A program made the position numbers and the translations under genes. The notes beneath the pieces were generated by a model. The model worked only from the letters and a program-made list of their open reading frames with translations, did no database searches and was not told the origin of the DNA. From Citreimonas salinaria (lineage in GTDB: Bacteria > Pseudomonadota > Alphaproteobacteria > Rhodobacterales > Rhodobacteraceae), in contig NZ_FNPF01000001.1 in assembly GCF_900107235.1 (NCBI RefSeq), positions 186,001-250,000 on the forward strand: a stretch of 64,000 nt of DNA. Direction: 5' to 3'. Shown one piece after another: positions 1-8,154 of this stretch. How positions within the stretch are numbered: the first letter of the stretch is position 1; each line of letters starts with the position of its first letter.

Positions 1-1
1 C

Positions 2-562
2 GAGACGCTGCGCCTCGTGGCCTTCAACGTCGTCTCCGTCGTGACGACGACCGGCTACGCCACCACCGACTACACCGCCTGGGGGCCCTTCGCCGTCGCG
101 GTCTTCGTCTGTCTGACGGCAATGGGCGGCTGCACGGGCTCCACCTCGGGGGGCGCCAAGATGATGCGGTGGATCGTGTTCATGCGCAGCGCCAGGGCCC
201 AGATCAAGCGCATCCGCCAACCACATGGCGTTCTCCCGATCCGGTACGAGGGGCGCTCCGTCGCCCAGGACGTCATGAGCGGCGTCATAACCTTCTTCGT
301 CTTCTATTTCGCATCGGTGGTCGTTCTGGCCATCGCGCTGAGCCTGTTCGGCCTGGACATGACCACGTCGCTGTCCGGCGCGCTGACGGCCGTGGCCAAT
401 GTCGGTCCCGGCGTCGGAGAGATCATCGGCCCGGCCGGCAGTTTCGCCTCGCTGCCCGACGGCGCGAAATGGCTGCTCTCCTTCGGCATGTACATCGGTC
501 GGCTCGAGATGCTGACGGTCTTCGTCCTCATGGCCCCGGCATTCTGGCGCGAGGTCGCGTGA
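2..562 (+). CDS. TrkH-family potassium uptake protein, C-terminal part (5' end outside window)
   Basis: The reading frame is open from the first bases of the window and ends at TGA 560-562, giving 186 residues of a longer protein. TrkH is the membrane subunit of Trk K+ uptake, with four repeated pore loops. The visible part holds the third pore loop (SVVTTTGYATTDY) and the fourth (MGGCTGSTSGGAKMMR), the glycine-rich selectivity filters of this family. The last helix ends near the stop, as is normal, so the C-terminus is complete. TrkH usually works with TrkA, which is not in view. Family assignment is firm; ion specificity is known only from the family. Confidence 0.88.
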   Translation, partial: ETLRLVAFNVVSVVTTTGYATTDYTAWGPFAVAVFVCLTAMGGCTGSTSGGAKMMRWIVFMRSARAQIKRIRQPHGVLPIRYEGRSVAQDVMSGVITFFVFYFASVVVLAIALSLFGLDMTTSLSGALTAVANVGPGVGEIIGPAGSFASLPDGAKWLLSFGMYIGRLEMLTVFVLMAPAFWREVA

Positions 563-598
563 CGCGCGGCCTCGGCGGACCCGACCGAGGGCCGCGTC
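561..598 (+). terminator. GC-rich hairpin after the trkH-like gene
   Basis: Two nearly complementary arms (561-575 and 585-598) begin at the stop codon and enclose a short loop. There is one bulge and no run of T, so this is a probable but weak intrinsic terminator. Confidence 0.35.
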
Positions 599-877
599 GC
601 GCCATCAACGGGACAAGCCGCCACGGGCAACAGCCCTGACAGGCCCATCGAGACCTGCCCGAGGATCACGCTGCCGCGCCCCGGACAACGCCTGAACGCG
701 CCTCGCCGTGCGGATTCCTGACCAAGGTCCACCCGCACACTGCCGTAACGTCACGTCATCAGCCAGCCCGAGAGCGGGTGCGCCGCGCCGGACGCCTCTG
801 TAAGCTTGTCCGGCGGACGCACGAGCGAGAAGATGCAATATTCCCGGTGGCGTGCGTCGGACAGGGAGGGATTACGA
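599..877. other. Intergenic stretch before the amino-acid ABC operon
   Basis: No convincing gene is present here. There is a perfect 8-bp stem with a 14-nt loop at 786-793/808-815, about 60 nt before the next start codon. It could be an operator or a leader hairpin. The ribosome-binding site AGGGAGGG lies at 863-870. Confidence 0.4.
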
Positions 878-2056
878 ATGAAGACGTTGTTTGCAGCGAC
901 GCTTGCATCGGTCGTGGCGACCGGCGCGGCGCAGGCGGAGATCCGCATCGGCCATGTCTATGGCCAGACCGGACCGCTGGAGGCCTATGCCGCGCAGAGC
1001 CACACGGGCCTGATGCTCGGCCTAGAATATGCCACCGAAGGCACGATGGAGATCGACGGCGAGCCGATTACCGTCCTCGAATACGACACGCAGCTCGACC
1101 CGGCGCGGGGCCGTTCGCTGTTGGCCGAGGCCTACGGCGACGACGACGTGCAGATCGCCGTCGGGCCCGTCAGCTCGGGCGTGGCGCTGGCCATGCTGCC
1201 CGTGGCCGAGGAATACGAGCGCATCCTGATCGTCGAGCCCGCCGTGGCCGATTCGATCACCGGCGAGAACTGGAACCGCTACATCTTCCGCACCGGGCGC
1301 AACTCGTCCCAGGACGCGATCGCCAACGCGGTGGCGCTGGGCGGCGAGGGCGTGGCGGTGGCGACGCTTGCGCAGGACTACGCCTTCGGACGCGACGGCG
1401 TGGCCGCCTTCCGCGAGGCGCTGGAGGAGACCGGGGCCACCATCGCGCACGAGGAATACGTGCCGACCGAGACGACCGACTTCACCGCCGCGGCCGAGCG
1501 CATCTTCAACGCGATGGGCGACGTCGAGGCGGAGCGGAAGCTTCTGTTCATCATCTGGGCCGGCGGCGGCAACCCGATGGGCCAGATCAACGCGATGGAT
1601 CCGTCGCGCTTCGACATCGAGATCGCGACCGGCGGCAACATCCTGCCCGCGCTGGTGGCCTATCGTGAACTGCCGGGGCTGGAGGGCGCGACCTATTACT
1701 ATCACGAGATCCCCGACAACGCGGTGAACGACTGGCTGGTCGAGACGCACCAGGAGCGTTACGACAGCCCGCCGGACTTCTTCACCGCGGGCGGCATGGC
1801 CGCGGGCATCGCCGTGGTCGAGGCGATCCGTGCCGCGGGCGGCGCCGATGACACCGAGGCGCTGATCGAGGCGATGGAGGGCATGTCCTGGGAGACGCCG
1901 AAGGGCACGATGACCTTCCGCCCCGAAGACCACCAGGCGCTGCAGTCGATGTACCACTTCCGCACCGAGGTCCGCGAAGGCGTGGATTACGGCGTGCCGG
2001 TTCTCGTGCGCGAGCTCGGCATCGAGGACATGGACATCCCGATCCGCAACCAGTGA
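878..2056 (+). CDS. Branched-chain amino-acid-type ABC transporter, periplasmic substrate-binding protein
   Basis: This 392-residue protein is a type I periplasmic binding protein of the LivJ/LivK (Peripla_BP_6) family. It begins with a 20-residue signal peptide (MKTLFAATLASVVATGAAQA) and the mature part opens with EIRIGHVYGQTGP, the usual first strand and ligand loop. A longer in-frame start at 806 is possible, but ATG 878 has the strong AGGGAGGG site and yields a proper signal peptide. The gene heads an operon with livG, livF, livH and livM, so the whole importer is encoded together. The true ligand (branched-chain amino acid, urea, amide or aromatic acid) cannot be read from the sequence. 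Confidence 0.87.
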   Translation: MKTLFAATLASVVATGAAQAEIRIGHVYGQTGPLEAYAAQSHTGLMLGLEYATEGTMEIDGEPITVLEYDTQLDPARGRSLLAEAYGDDDVQIAVGPVSSGVALAMLPVAEEYERILIVEPAVADSITGENWNRYIFRTGRNSSQDAIANAVALGGEGVAVATLAQDYAFGRDGVAAFREALEETGATIAHEEYVPTETTDFTAAAERIFNAMGDVEAERKLLFIIWAGGGNPMGQINAMDPSRFDIEIATGGNILPALVAYRELPGLEGATYYYHEIPDNAVNDWLVETHQERYDSPPDFFTAGGMAAGIAVVEAIRAAGGADDTEALIEAMEGMSWETPKGTMTFRPEDHQALQSMYHFRTEVREGVDYGVPVLVRELGIEDMDIPIRNQ

Positions 2057-2111
2057 CCGATATGCCCGGCGTCGCGCAACGCGGCGCCGGGCCTTCGCGG
2101 CGGGACAGCCC

Positions 2112-2876
2112 ATGACACAGACACTTCTCGAAACGGTCGACCTGTCCGTCCGCTTCGGCGGGCATGTGGCGGTCGACAAGGTCAGCTGCGCCTTCCGCGC
2201 CGGCGAACTGACGGCCATCGTGGGCCCGAACGGCGCGGGCAAGACGACGTATTTCAACCTGATTTCCGGGCAGATCGCGGCGACGCAGGGCGTCGTCCGC
2301 CTCAAGGGCGAGAACGTGACGCGCCTCGGCGTGGCCGCGCGGTGCCACCGTGGCGTCGGGCGCGCCTTCCAGCTGACGAACCTGTTTCCCGCGCTGTCGG
2401 TGCTGGAGAACGTGCGCCTCGTGATGCAGGCCCGCCAGCGCCGGGGGTTCAGCCTGTTCTCGATGGCCTCGGCCCAGACCGACGTCACCTCCGCCGCCCG
2501 GGCGGTGCTGGAGCGCGTGCGCCTCGACCGTCTGCGCGACCAGCTGGTTTCCGAGCTGAGCCACGGCAACCAGCGCAAGCTGGAGGTCGCGATGCTGATC
2601 GCGCTCGACCCGCTGGTCTTCATGTTCGACGAACCCACCGCCGGGATGAGCGTCGACGAGGCGCCCGTCGTGCTCGACCTGATCGCCGAGCTCAAGCGCG
2701 AGACCGACCGGACGATCCTTCTGGTCGAGCACAAGATGGACGTGATCCGCACGCTCGCCGACCGGATCATCGTGCTGCACAACGGCGCGCTCGCCGCGGA
2801 CGGGGAACCGGCCGAGGTCATCGCCTCGGACGTCGTGCAGGAGGCCTACATGGGCAAGGAGATCGAGAATGTCTGA
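2112..2876 (+). CDS. livG: ABC transporter ATP-binding protein, LivG family
   Basis: A 254-residue ATPase of the branched-chain amino-acid importer class. Walker A is GPNGAGKTT near residue 38, the signature motif is the LivG-type variant LSHGNQRKLE near residue 154, Walker B is PLVFMFDEPTAG, and the switch His lies in LLVEHKMDV. The family pairs with LivF to drive the LivHM channel. The gene starts 55 nt after the binding-protein gene, and its last 8 nt overlap livF, consistent with translational coupling. Substrate is inherited from the operon and is not proven. Confidence 0.88.
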   Translation: MTQTLLETVDLSVRFGGHVAVDKVSCAFRAGELTAIVGPNGAGKTTYFNLISGQIAATQGVVRLKGENVTRLGVAARCHRGVGRAFQLTNLFPALSVLENVRLVMQARQRRGFSLFSMASAQTDVTSAARAVLERVRLDRLRDQLVSELSHGNQRKLEVAMLIALDPLVFMFDEPTAGMSVDEAPVVLDLIAELKRETDRTILLVEHKMDVIRTLADRIIVLHNGALAADGEPAEVIASDVVQEAYMGKEIENV

Positions 2877-3591
2877 GCCGATCCTCCAGCTCGACGGCGT
2901 GGTGACCGATATCGGGCGCTATCATATCCTCAAGGGCGTGACCCTCGATGTGCCGCGCGGACAGGTGACGATGCTCTTGGGGCGCAACGGCGTCGGCAAG
3001 ACCACGACGCTGCGCACGATCATGGGCCTGTGGCGCGCCAAGGCTGGCCGCATCCTCCTGGAAGGGCAGGACATGGCGCCGGTGCCGGTGTCGAGCCGCG
3101 CGGCACTGGGCATAGGCTTCGTGCCCGAGGACATGGGCATCTTCTCGGACCTCACGGTCGAGGAGAACATGATCCTCGCCACGAGGTCCGGCCCTCTGGA
3201 TCCCGCGCGCCGCGACTGGCTTTTCGCAGCCTTCCCGCCGCTGCGGACCTTCTGGCGGTCCGAGGCCGGCAACCTGTCGGGCGGGCAGAAGCAGATGCTG
3301 TCGATCGCCCGCGCCATGGCCGAGGAACGGCGGCTTTACCTGATCGACGAGCCGACCAAGGGGCTTGCCCCCGCGATCGTGTCGACCATGGTCGGCGCGC
3401 TGCGCGAGTTGAAGGCGCAGGGGGCCTCGATCCTCATGGTGGAGCAGAACCTGTCCGTCGCCCGCGCGCTCGGCGACCGGGCGGCGGTCATGGATGACGG
3501 CGCCGTCGTCTGGGCCGGCGCGATGGCCGAACTGTCGGCCGACCCTGCCCTTCAGGAACGCCTGATGGGCCTGAGCGTGGAGGCGCATTGA
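2869..3591 (+). CDS. livF: ABC transporter ATP-binding protein, LivF family
   Basis: A 240-residue ATPase, the second nucleotide-binding subunit of the importer. Walker A is GRNGVGKTT, the signature is LSGGQKQMLSIARAM near residue 137, and Walker B with the LivF hallmark is LYLIDEPTKGLAP. The start codon lies within the end of livG (8-nt overlap). The stop TGA shares its last base with the ATG of the downstream permease gene, so the three are likely translated as one unit. Confidence 0.88.
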   Translation: MSEPILQLDGVVTDIGRYHILKGVTLDVPRGQVTMLLGRNGVGKTTTLRTIMGLWRAKAGRILLEGQDMAPVPVSSRAALGIGFVPEDMGIFSDLTVEENMILATRSGPLDPARRDWLFAAFPPLRTFWRSEAGNLSGGQKQMLSIARAMAEERRLYLIDEPTKGLAPAIVSTMVGALRELKAQGASILMVEQNLSVARALGDRAAVMDDGAVVWAGAMAELSADPALQERLMGLSVEAH

Positions 3592-4622
3592 TGTCCGCGG
3601 CACCCGACCACTCGCCCACCTTCTCGCGGCTTTCGCTGACGGACCGGCTGTCGCTGGCCGCGCCGTACCTGCTGGTTCCGGTACTGGTCGTCATCGGCTT
3701 TCTCGCCATCGGCGCACCGTCGAGCTGGTTGACGCTGACCGTCTCGGGGCTGGCCATGGGGATGATGATCTTCATCATGGCCTCGGGGCTGACGCTGGTC
3801 TTCGGGCTGATGGACGTGATCAATTTCGGCCACGGCGCGTTCATCTCGCTTGGCGCCTTCATGGGCGTGAGCGTGCTGTTCTGGCTGTCGGCCTGGACCG
3901 ACGCGCCGTCGCTGGTGCTCAACGTCGCCGCGGTGCTGCTGGCGATCCTGGCGGCGATGGTCTTCACCGGGGTCATCGGCTGGGCGTTCGAGCGGGTCAT
4001 CGTGCGGCCGGTCTACGGCTCGCACCTCAAGCAGATCCTGGTCACCGTCGGCGGCCTGATCGTGCTGGAACAGGCGATCCACGTGATCTGGGGCGCCGAG
4101 GAGATCTATCTCAACCGCCCCGAGGCGCTGCGCGGCTCGATCACCTTCGGCGCCTCGGCGCTGGAGCGGTACCGCATCCTCGCCGTCGTCGTGGGCCTTG
4201 CGATCTTCGTCGCGATGCGGCTGGTGCTGCGGCGCACCAAGATCGGGCTGATCGTGCGCGCCGGCGTGCAGAACGGCGAGATGGTCGAGGCGCTGGGCTA
4301 CCGCCTGAAGCTTGTCTTCATCGGCGTTTTCATCGCCGGCTCGGCGCTTGCCGGGCTGGGCGGCGTGATGTGGGCGCTCTACGAGCAGGTCATCACCGCC
4401 GGCATGGGCGAGAACATGATGATCCTGATCTTCATCGTCGTCATCATCGGCGGCCTGGGCTCGATCGAAGGCGCGTTCATCGGCGCGCTGCTGGTCGGGC
4501 TGCTGCAGAACTACGTGGCCTTCCTCGAGCCGAAGGTCGCGCTCATCTCGAATATCGGGCTGATGACCGCGATCCTGCTCTGGCGGCCGCAAGGCATGAT
4601 GCCCGTCGTGAAGGCGAAATGA
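3591..4622 (+). CDS. livH: Branched-chain amino-acid-type ABC permease, LivH family
   Basis: A 343-residue integral membrane protein with about eight hydrophobic segments. It contains the LivH signature GLTLVFGLMDVINFGHGAF near residues 62-81 and a conserved cytoplasmic coupling loop that includes GVQNGEMVEALGY. ATG 3591 overlaps the livF stop by one base. A TTG one codon earlier is possible but less likely. The N-terminal tail before the first helix is somewhat longer than in typical LivH proteins. It forms the channel with LivM. Confidence 0.87.
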   Translation: MSAAPDHSPTFSRLSLTDRLSLAAPYLLVPVLVVIGFLAIGAPSSWLTLTVSGLAMGMMIFIMASGLTLVFGLMDVINFGHGAFISLGAFMGVSVLFWLSAWTDAPSLVLNVAAVLLAILAAMVFTGVIGWAFERVIVRPVYGSHLKQILVTVGGLIVLEQAIHVIWGAEEIYLNRPEALRGSITFGASALERYRILAVVVGLAIFVAMRLVLRRTKIGLIVRAGVQNGEMVEALGYRLKLVFIGVFIAGSALAGLGGVMWALYEQVITAGMGENMMILIFIVVIIGGLGSIEGAFIGALLVGLLQNYVAFLEPKVALISNIGLMTAILLWRPQGMMPVVKAK

Positions 4623-4623
4623 C

Positions 4624-5676
4624 ATGCTGGTGAACCTCATATCGGGCGACAGGCCGCGTTCAACCATCCTGACGATCCTGTTGCTGGTCGTGCTGGTCTG
4701 CCTGGCCCTGGCGCCGTTCCTCTTTCCCGGCGTGCGCCCGCTCGACACGGCGGCAAGGATCTGCGTCTTCATCCTGCTCGTGGCGTCCTACGACCTGCTG
4801 CTCGGCTATACCGGGATCGTGAGCTTCGCGCATACGATGTTCTTCGGCTTCGGCGCGTACGGCGTGGCCCTGGCAAGCATCCACATGGAGCGCGGCTGGG
4901 ACGCGCTTCTGGTCGGGACGCTCGCCGGGGCGCTTGCGGCGGCGGTGGTGGCCTTCGTCATCGGACTCTTCTCGCTGCGCGTCCGGGCGATCTTCTTCGC
5001 GATGATCACGCTGGCGGTCGCCTCGGCCGTGGCCGTGCTGGTCAGCCAGCTGTTCCAGCTGACCGGCGGAGAGGACGGGCTGACATACCAGATCCCCCGC
5101 GAACTGACCCCCGCCTTCCGCCTGGGCGAGGTCTTCGGGGTGAGGATCAACGGGCGCATCCTTAACTACTACCTCGTGTTCTTCACCTGCCTTGCGTTGT
5201 TCCTCGTGCTGCTGCGCATCGTGAACTCGCCCTTCGGCACCGTCCTCGAGGCGATCCGCGAGAATGATTTCCGCGCCGAAGCGATCGGCTACCGGGTCGT
5301 CGCCTACCGGACCGCGGCAAGCTGCCTGTCCGCCGCGATGGCGGCCTTCGCCGGCAGCCTCTACGCGATCTGGCTGCGCTACGTCGGCCCCGACACGACG
5401 CTTAGCTTCGAGATCATGCTCGACGTCCTGCTGATGGTCGTGATCGGCGGCATGGGCACGATGTACGGTGCGGTGCTGGGCGCCGTGATCTTCGTGCTGG
5501 CGCAGAACTACCTTCAGACGCTGATGGGTGCGGGCGCGGGTCTGACCCAAGGGCTGCCGCTGATCCCGCAGCTTCTGGACCCGAACCGGTGGCTGATGTG
5601 GCTGGGCATCCTGTTCGTGCTGAGCGTCTACTTCTTTCCCACGGGGATCGTCGGCAGGCTGCGAACGGGTAAGTGA
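4624..5676 (+). CDS. livM: Branched-chain amino-acid-type ABC permease, LivM family
   Basis: A 350-residue membrane protein and the second channel subunit. Typical LivM features are SYDLLLGYTGIVSFAHTMFFGFGAYG near residues 58-84 and the coupling loop AIRENDFRAEAIGYRV. It begins one base after the livH stop and is the last gene of the operon. No regulator gene is adjacent. Confidence 0.87.
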   Translation: MLVNLISGDRPRSTILTILLLVVLVCLALAPFLFPGVRPLDTAARICVFILLVASYDLLLGYTGIVSFAHTMFFGFGAYGVALASIHMERGWDALLVGTLAGALAAAVVAFVIGLFSLRVRAIFFAMITLAVASAVAVLVSQLFQLTGGEDGLTYQIPRELTPAFRLGEVFGVRINGRILNYYLVFFTCLALFLVLLRIVNSPFGTVLEAIRENDFRAEAIGYRVVAYRTAASCLSAAMAAFAGSLYAIWLRYVGPDTTLSFEIMLDVLLMVVIGGMGTMYGAVLGAVIFVLAQNYLQTLMGAGAGLTQGLPLIPQLLDPNRWLMWLGILFVLSVYFFPTGIVGRLRTGK

Positions 5677-5690
5677 AGCGCAGCGTTTCG

Positions 5691-5774
5691 GGCCGGGATC
5701 GATGGCTGCATTCGACGGCCGGGAGCGACTTGCAGGGAGGCCACCGGCAGATGTAATCAGCCGATCCCGGGCCC
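5691..5774. repeat. Imperfect long-range inverted repeat after livM
   Basis: A segment starting GGGCCGGGATCG (5691) is mirrored, with small gaps, by one ending CGATCCCGGGCCC (5762-5774), and GGCTG/CAGCC extends the pairing. It may act as a transcription end for the livM operon. There is no T-run. Confidence 0.3.
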
Positions 5775-5904
5775 TGTGTTGCTCCGGTCGGTTGTCAGAT
5801 CCGAGCCTGTTCCGCTGAAAGGCTCGGTTCGTCGGCCGCACAGCCGCCCGTTCGATACTCGCGGTGCGAATTCGGCCGGTCCCTCCAAGGTGCAGGGTGG
5901 GCCG

Positions 5905-6207
5905 TCACGCCACGGGCCGGCCCCATTCCATGGTCTTGAACTTCTCTCTGAACGCGAAGCGTTCGAGATGGCTGTCGATGACGTGGCGCGCCTGTTCCAG
6001 CGCCTCGGCGCTGTCCGCCGCCAGCGTGACGACGAGCGCGTCCTCGGTCGCCGCCATGGTCGCCACGCCTGCCCCCAGGACGACCCGCCCCGACACGGCG
6101 TCGAACTGCACCTCGGTCTTGTGCCCGAAGTGCTTGCACAGCTGTTGAAGATAGCGGCTGGCGTTCGGCGTCTCGAAGCGGCCTTCGTCCGTCAATGTTT
6201 CTGCCAT
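5905..6207 (-). CDS. DUF2218 domain protein next to iron-uptake genes
   Basis: A 100-residue protein that matches the DUF2218 family: ETPNASRYLQQLCKHFGHKTEV at the N-terminus, a central beta region, and HVIDSHLERFAFREKF near the C-terminus. Its function is unknown, but such genes commonly sit beside siderophore transport genes, as here, where it is divergent from the iron importer. I chose the ATG at 6207 because the conserved domain then begins after about 14 residues. An in-frame ATG at 6231 would add eight residues and has no ribosome-binding site. Confidence 0.75.
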   Translation of the reverse strand: MAETLTDEGRFETPNASRYLQQLCKHFGHKTEVQFDAVSGRVVLGAGVATMAATEDALVVTLAADSAEALEQARHVIDSHLERFAFREKFKTMEWGRPVA

Positions 6208-6244
6208 TCCGATTGTCCCGACTGTTTTCATCGGGTAAACGTCT

Positions 6245-6257
6245 GACAAAATTTGTC
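6245..6257. promoter_or_regulatory. Palindrome in the divergent DUF2218/siderophore promoter, candidate iron operator
   Basis: A perfect 6-1-6 inverted repeat (GACAAA-A-TTTGTC) lies midway between two divergent genes, about 38 nt from one start and 41 nt from the other. Its position suits a shared operator for an iron-responsive repressor such as a Fur-, RirA- or IscR-type protein. Which one cannot be decided from the sequence. Confidence 0.5.
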
Positions 6258-6297
6258 GGCTATGTCGAGTCACAGGCCATCGCAGAGGGACACCACC

Positions 6298-7200
6298 ATG
6301 AAGCTCACCGTCACCACGCTGGCGCTTGCCGCTATTCCAGCCGCCGCTTTCGCCCAAAGCGTCGAGATCGAGACCGCGGCCGGGCCCGCGACGGTGCCGG
6401 CCGCGCCTGAAACCGTCGTCGCGCTGGACCTCGCGGCGATCGACACACTGAGCGCCCTCGGCGTGACCGTCGACGGCGTCCCGGACATCGCGCCCCCGGC
6501 CTACCTGGCCGATACGCTGGCCGCCGCCGAGACAGTGGGCACGCTCTTCGAGCCTGACTTCGAGGCGCTGGCGGTCATGGCGCCCGACCTGATCGTCGCG
6601 GGAGGCCGGTCGCAGACGCAGGTCAAGCCGCTTTCGCAGGTCGCGCCGACCATCGACATGACGATCTGGGGCGATGACCTGGTCGCGCAGGGCCGGGCGC
6701 GCGTCACGGCATACGGCAAGATCTTCGACCGCGAGGAGCGGGCAGACGCCCTTCTGGCGGATCTGGACGCAGCAATGGCCGACGCGCAATCGGCTGCCGA
6801 GGGCAAGGGCGACGCGCTGATCCTGCTGACCAACGGGGGCAAGGTGTCGGCCTACGGAGACGACTCGCGGTTCGGTTGGCTGCACACCGCGCTCGGCCTG
6901 CCCGAGGCCTACCCCGATCTTTCCGCCGAAACCCACGGCGAGGCGGTGTCGTTCGAGTTCATCGCGGATGTCGACCCCGACTGGATCTTCGTCGTCGACC
7001 GGGGCGCCGCCATCGGCCAGGAGGGCGAGGCCGCGGCCGTGACGCTGGACAACCCGCTGGTCGCGGGCACCACGGCAGGCGAGACCGACCAGATCGTCTA
7101 TCTCGATTCCGCGCGCCTCTACCTTGCCGGCGGCGGCATCCAGTCGATGATGGGCACCATCGAGGAAATCACATCGGCACTGGGTTCGGACGCCGAGTAG
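6298..7200 (+). CDS. Siderophore ABC transporter substrate-binding protein (FatB/YclQ-like)
   Basis: A 300-residue class III periplasmic binding protein. A signal peptide (MKLTVTTLALAAIPAAAFAQ) is followed by VEIETAAGPATVPAAPETVV, the opening strand of FatB/YclQ/VctP-type proteins that carry ferric catecholate siderophores. Later motifs include DLSAETHGEAVSFEFIADVDPDW and a C-terminal helix. The ribosome-binding site AGAGGGA (6284-6290) supports ATG 6298. Two permeases and an ATPase follow at short or overlapping distances. The exact siderophore is not known. A palindromic operator candidate lies about 40 nt upstream. Confidence 0.85.
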   Translation: MKLTVTTLALAAIPAAAFAQSVEIETAAGPATVPAAPETVVALDLAAIDTLSALGVTVDGVPDIAPPAYLADTLAAAETVGTLFEPDFEALAVMAPDLIVAGGRSQTQVKPLSQVAPTIDMTIWGDDLVAQGRARVTAYGKIFDREERADALLADLDAAMADAQSAAEGKGDALILLTNGGKVSAYGDDSRFGWLHTALGLPEAYPDLSAETHGEAVSFEFIADVDPDWIFVVDRGAAIGQEGEAAAVTLDNPLVAGTTAGETDQIVYLDSARLYLAGGGIQSMMGTIEEITSALGSDAE

Positions 7201-7209
7201 ACCGGGCGC

Positions 7210-8154
7210 GTGAGAACCGGACTGTACGCTGCGCTGACGCTCGCCCTCCTCGTGGGGGCGAGTTGCCTTGTGGGGGTCGTCGATCTGTTCGGCGGCGATC
7301 TCGACGGGCAGATGGTGCTGGCGGTCAGCCGCCTGCCGCGCACCTTCGCGGCCCTGCTGGCGGGGGCGGGACTGGCGCTGGCGGGGGTCGTCGTTCAGAT
7401 GAGCGTTCAGAACCGGCTGGTCGAGCCGGGGCTGGTAGGCACGCCGGAATCCGCGATGCTGGGTCTGCTGGCGGTGACGCTGGTGGCGCCCGGCGCGGCG
7501 CTGATGATCAAGATGTCGGTGGCGGCGGGAACAGCGCTGATCGGCACGCTGGGTTTCCTGTGGCTGGCGCGCCACGTCCCGCGGAGCGACCCGGTGCTGC
7601 TGCCGCTGGTCGGGCTGATCTATGGCGGCATCGTCGGCGCGGCGGTGCTGTGGCTCGCCTGGACCACGAACCTGGTGCAGTACATCGGCGTCTGGCAGAG
7701 CGGCGAGTTCTCGGGCGTGCTGCGCGGCCGCTACGAACTGCTCTGGCTGGTCGCCGGCATCGCAGTGCTGCTATGGCTGGTCGCCGACCGGATCACGCTG
7801 CTCGGCCTGGGCGAGGACGCGGTGCGCAGCCTTGGCCTGAACTACCGCCAGACGCTGCTGACGGGGCTGGTGCTGGTGGCGGTGATCGTGTCGGTCGTGG
7901 TGGTCAGCGTCGGCTCGATCCCGTTCGTGGGCCTGGTGGTGCCGAACGTGGTCTCGCGCTGGCGCGGCGACAACCTGCGTCGCAACCTTCCGCTGGTGGC
8001 GTGGCTGGGCGGGTCCCTCGTGCTTGGCTGCGACATCATCGGCCGGCTGATCCGCTACCCCTACGAGATCCCCGCGGGCACGGTGTTCGCCGTCCTCGGC
8101 GCCGCGCTGTTCCTGTGGCTGCTTCATGCGACCCCGAGGCGCGCGCATGGCTGA
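7210..8154 (+). CDS. Iron-siderophore ABC transporter permease 1 (FecCD family)
   Basis: A 314-residue polytopic protein with about nine hydrophobic segments. FecCD features are SRLPRTFAALLAGAGLALAG near residues 39-58 and VGSIPFVGLVVPNVVSRW toward the C-terminus. GTG 7210 is the likely start, nine nt after the binding-protein stop. The end overlaps the next permease by 8 nt, so the two channel subunits are co-translated and should form a heterodimer. Confidence 0.86.
   Translation: MRTGLYAALTLALLVGASCLVGVVDLFGGDLDGQMVLAVSRLPRTFAALLAGAGLALAGVVVQMSVQNRLVEPGLVGTPESAMLGLLAVTLVAPGAALMIKMSVAAGTALIGTLGFLWLARHVPRSDPVLLPLVGLIYGGIVGAAVLWLAWTTNLVQYIGVWQSGEFSGVLRGRYELLWLVAGIAVLLWLVADRITLLGLGEDAVRSLGLNYRQTLLTGLVLVAVIVSVVVVSVGSIPFVGLVVPNVVSRWRGDNLRRNLPLVAWLGGSLVLGCDIIGRLIRYPYEIPAGTVFAVLGAALFLWLLHATPRRAHG

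Noticed and set aside
1022-2821. Long open frame on the minus strand across the binding-protein and livG genes
   Set aside because: It is the mirror of two well-supported genes. Its product is Arg/Ser-rich with no domain, as expected for an antisense frame in GC-rich coding DNA.
3552-4772. 400-codon minus-strand frame over livH
   Set aside because: The His/Asp/Arg-rich product is typical of a shadow frame opposite a hydrophobic membrane protein.
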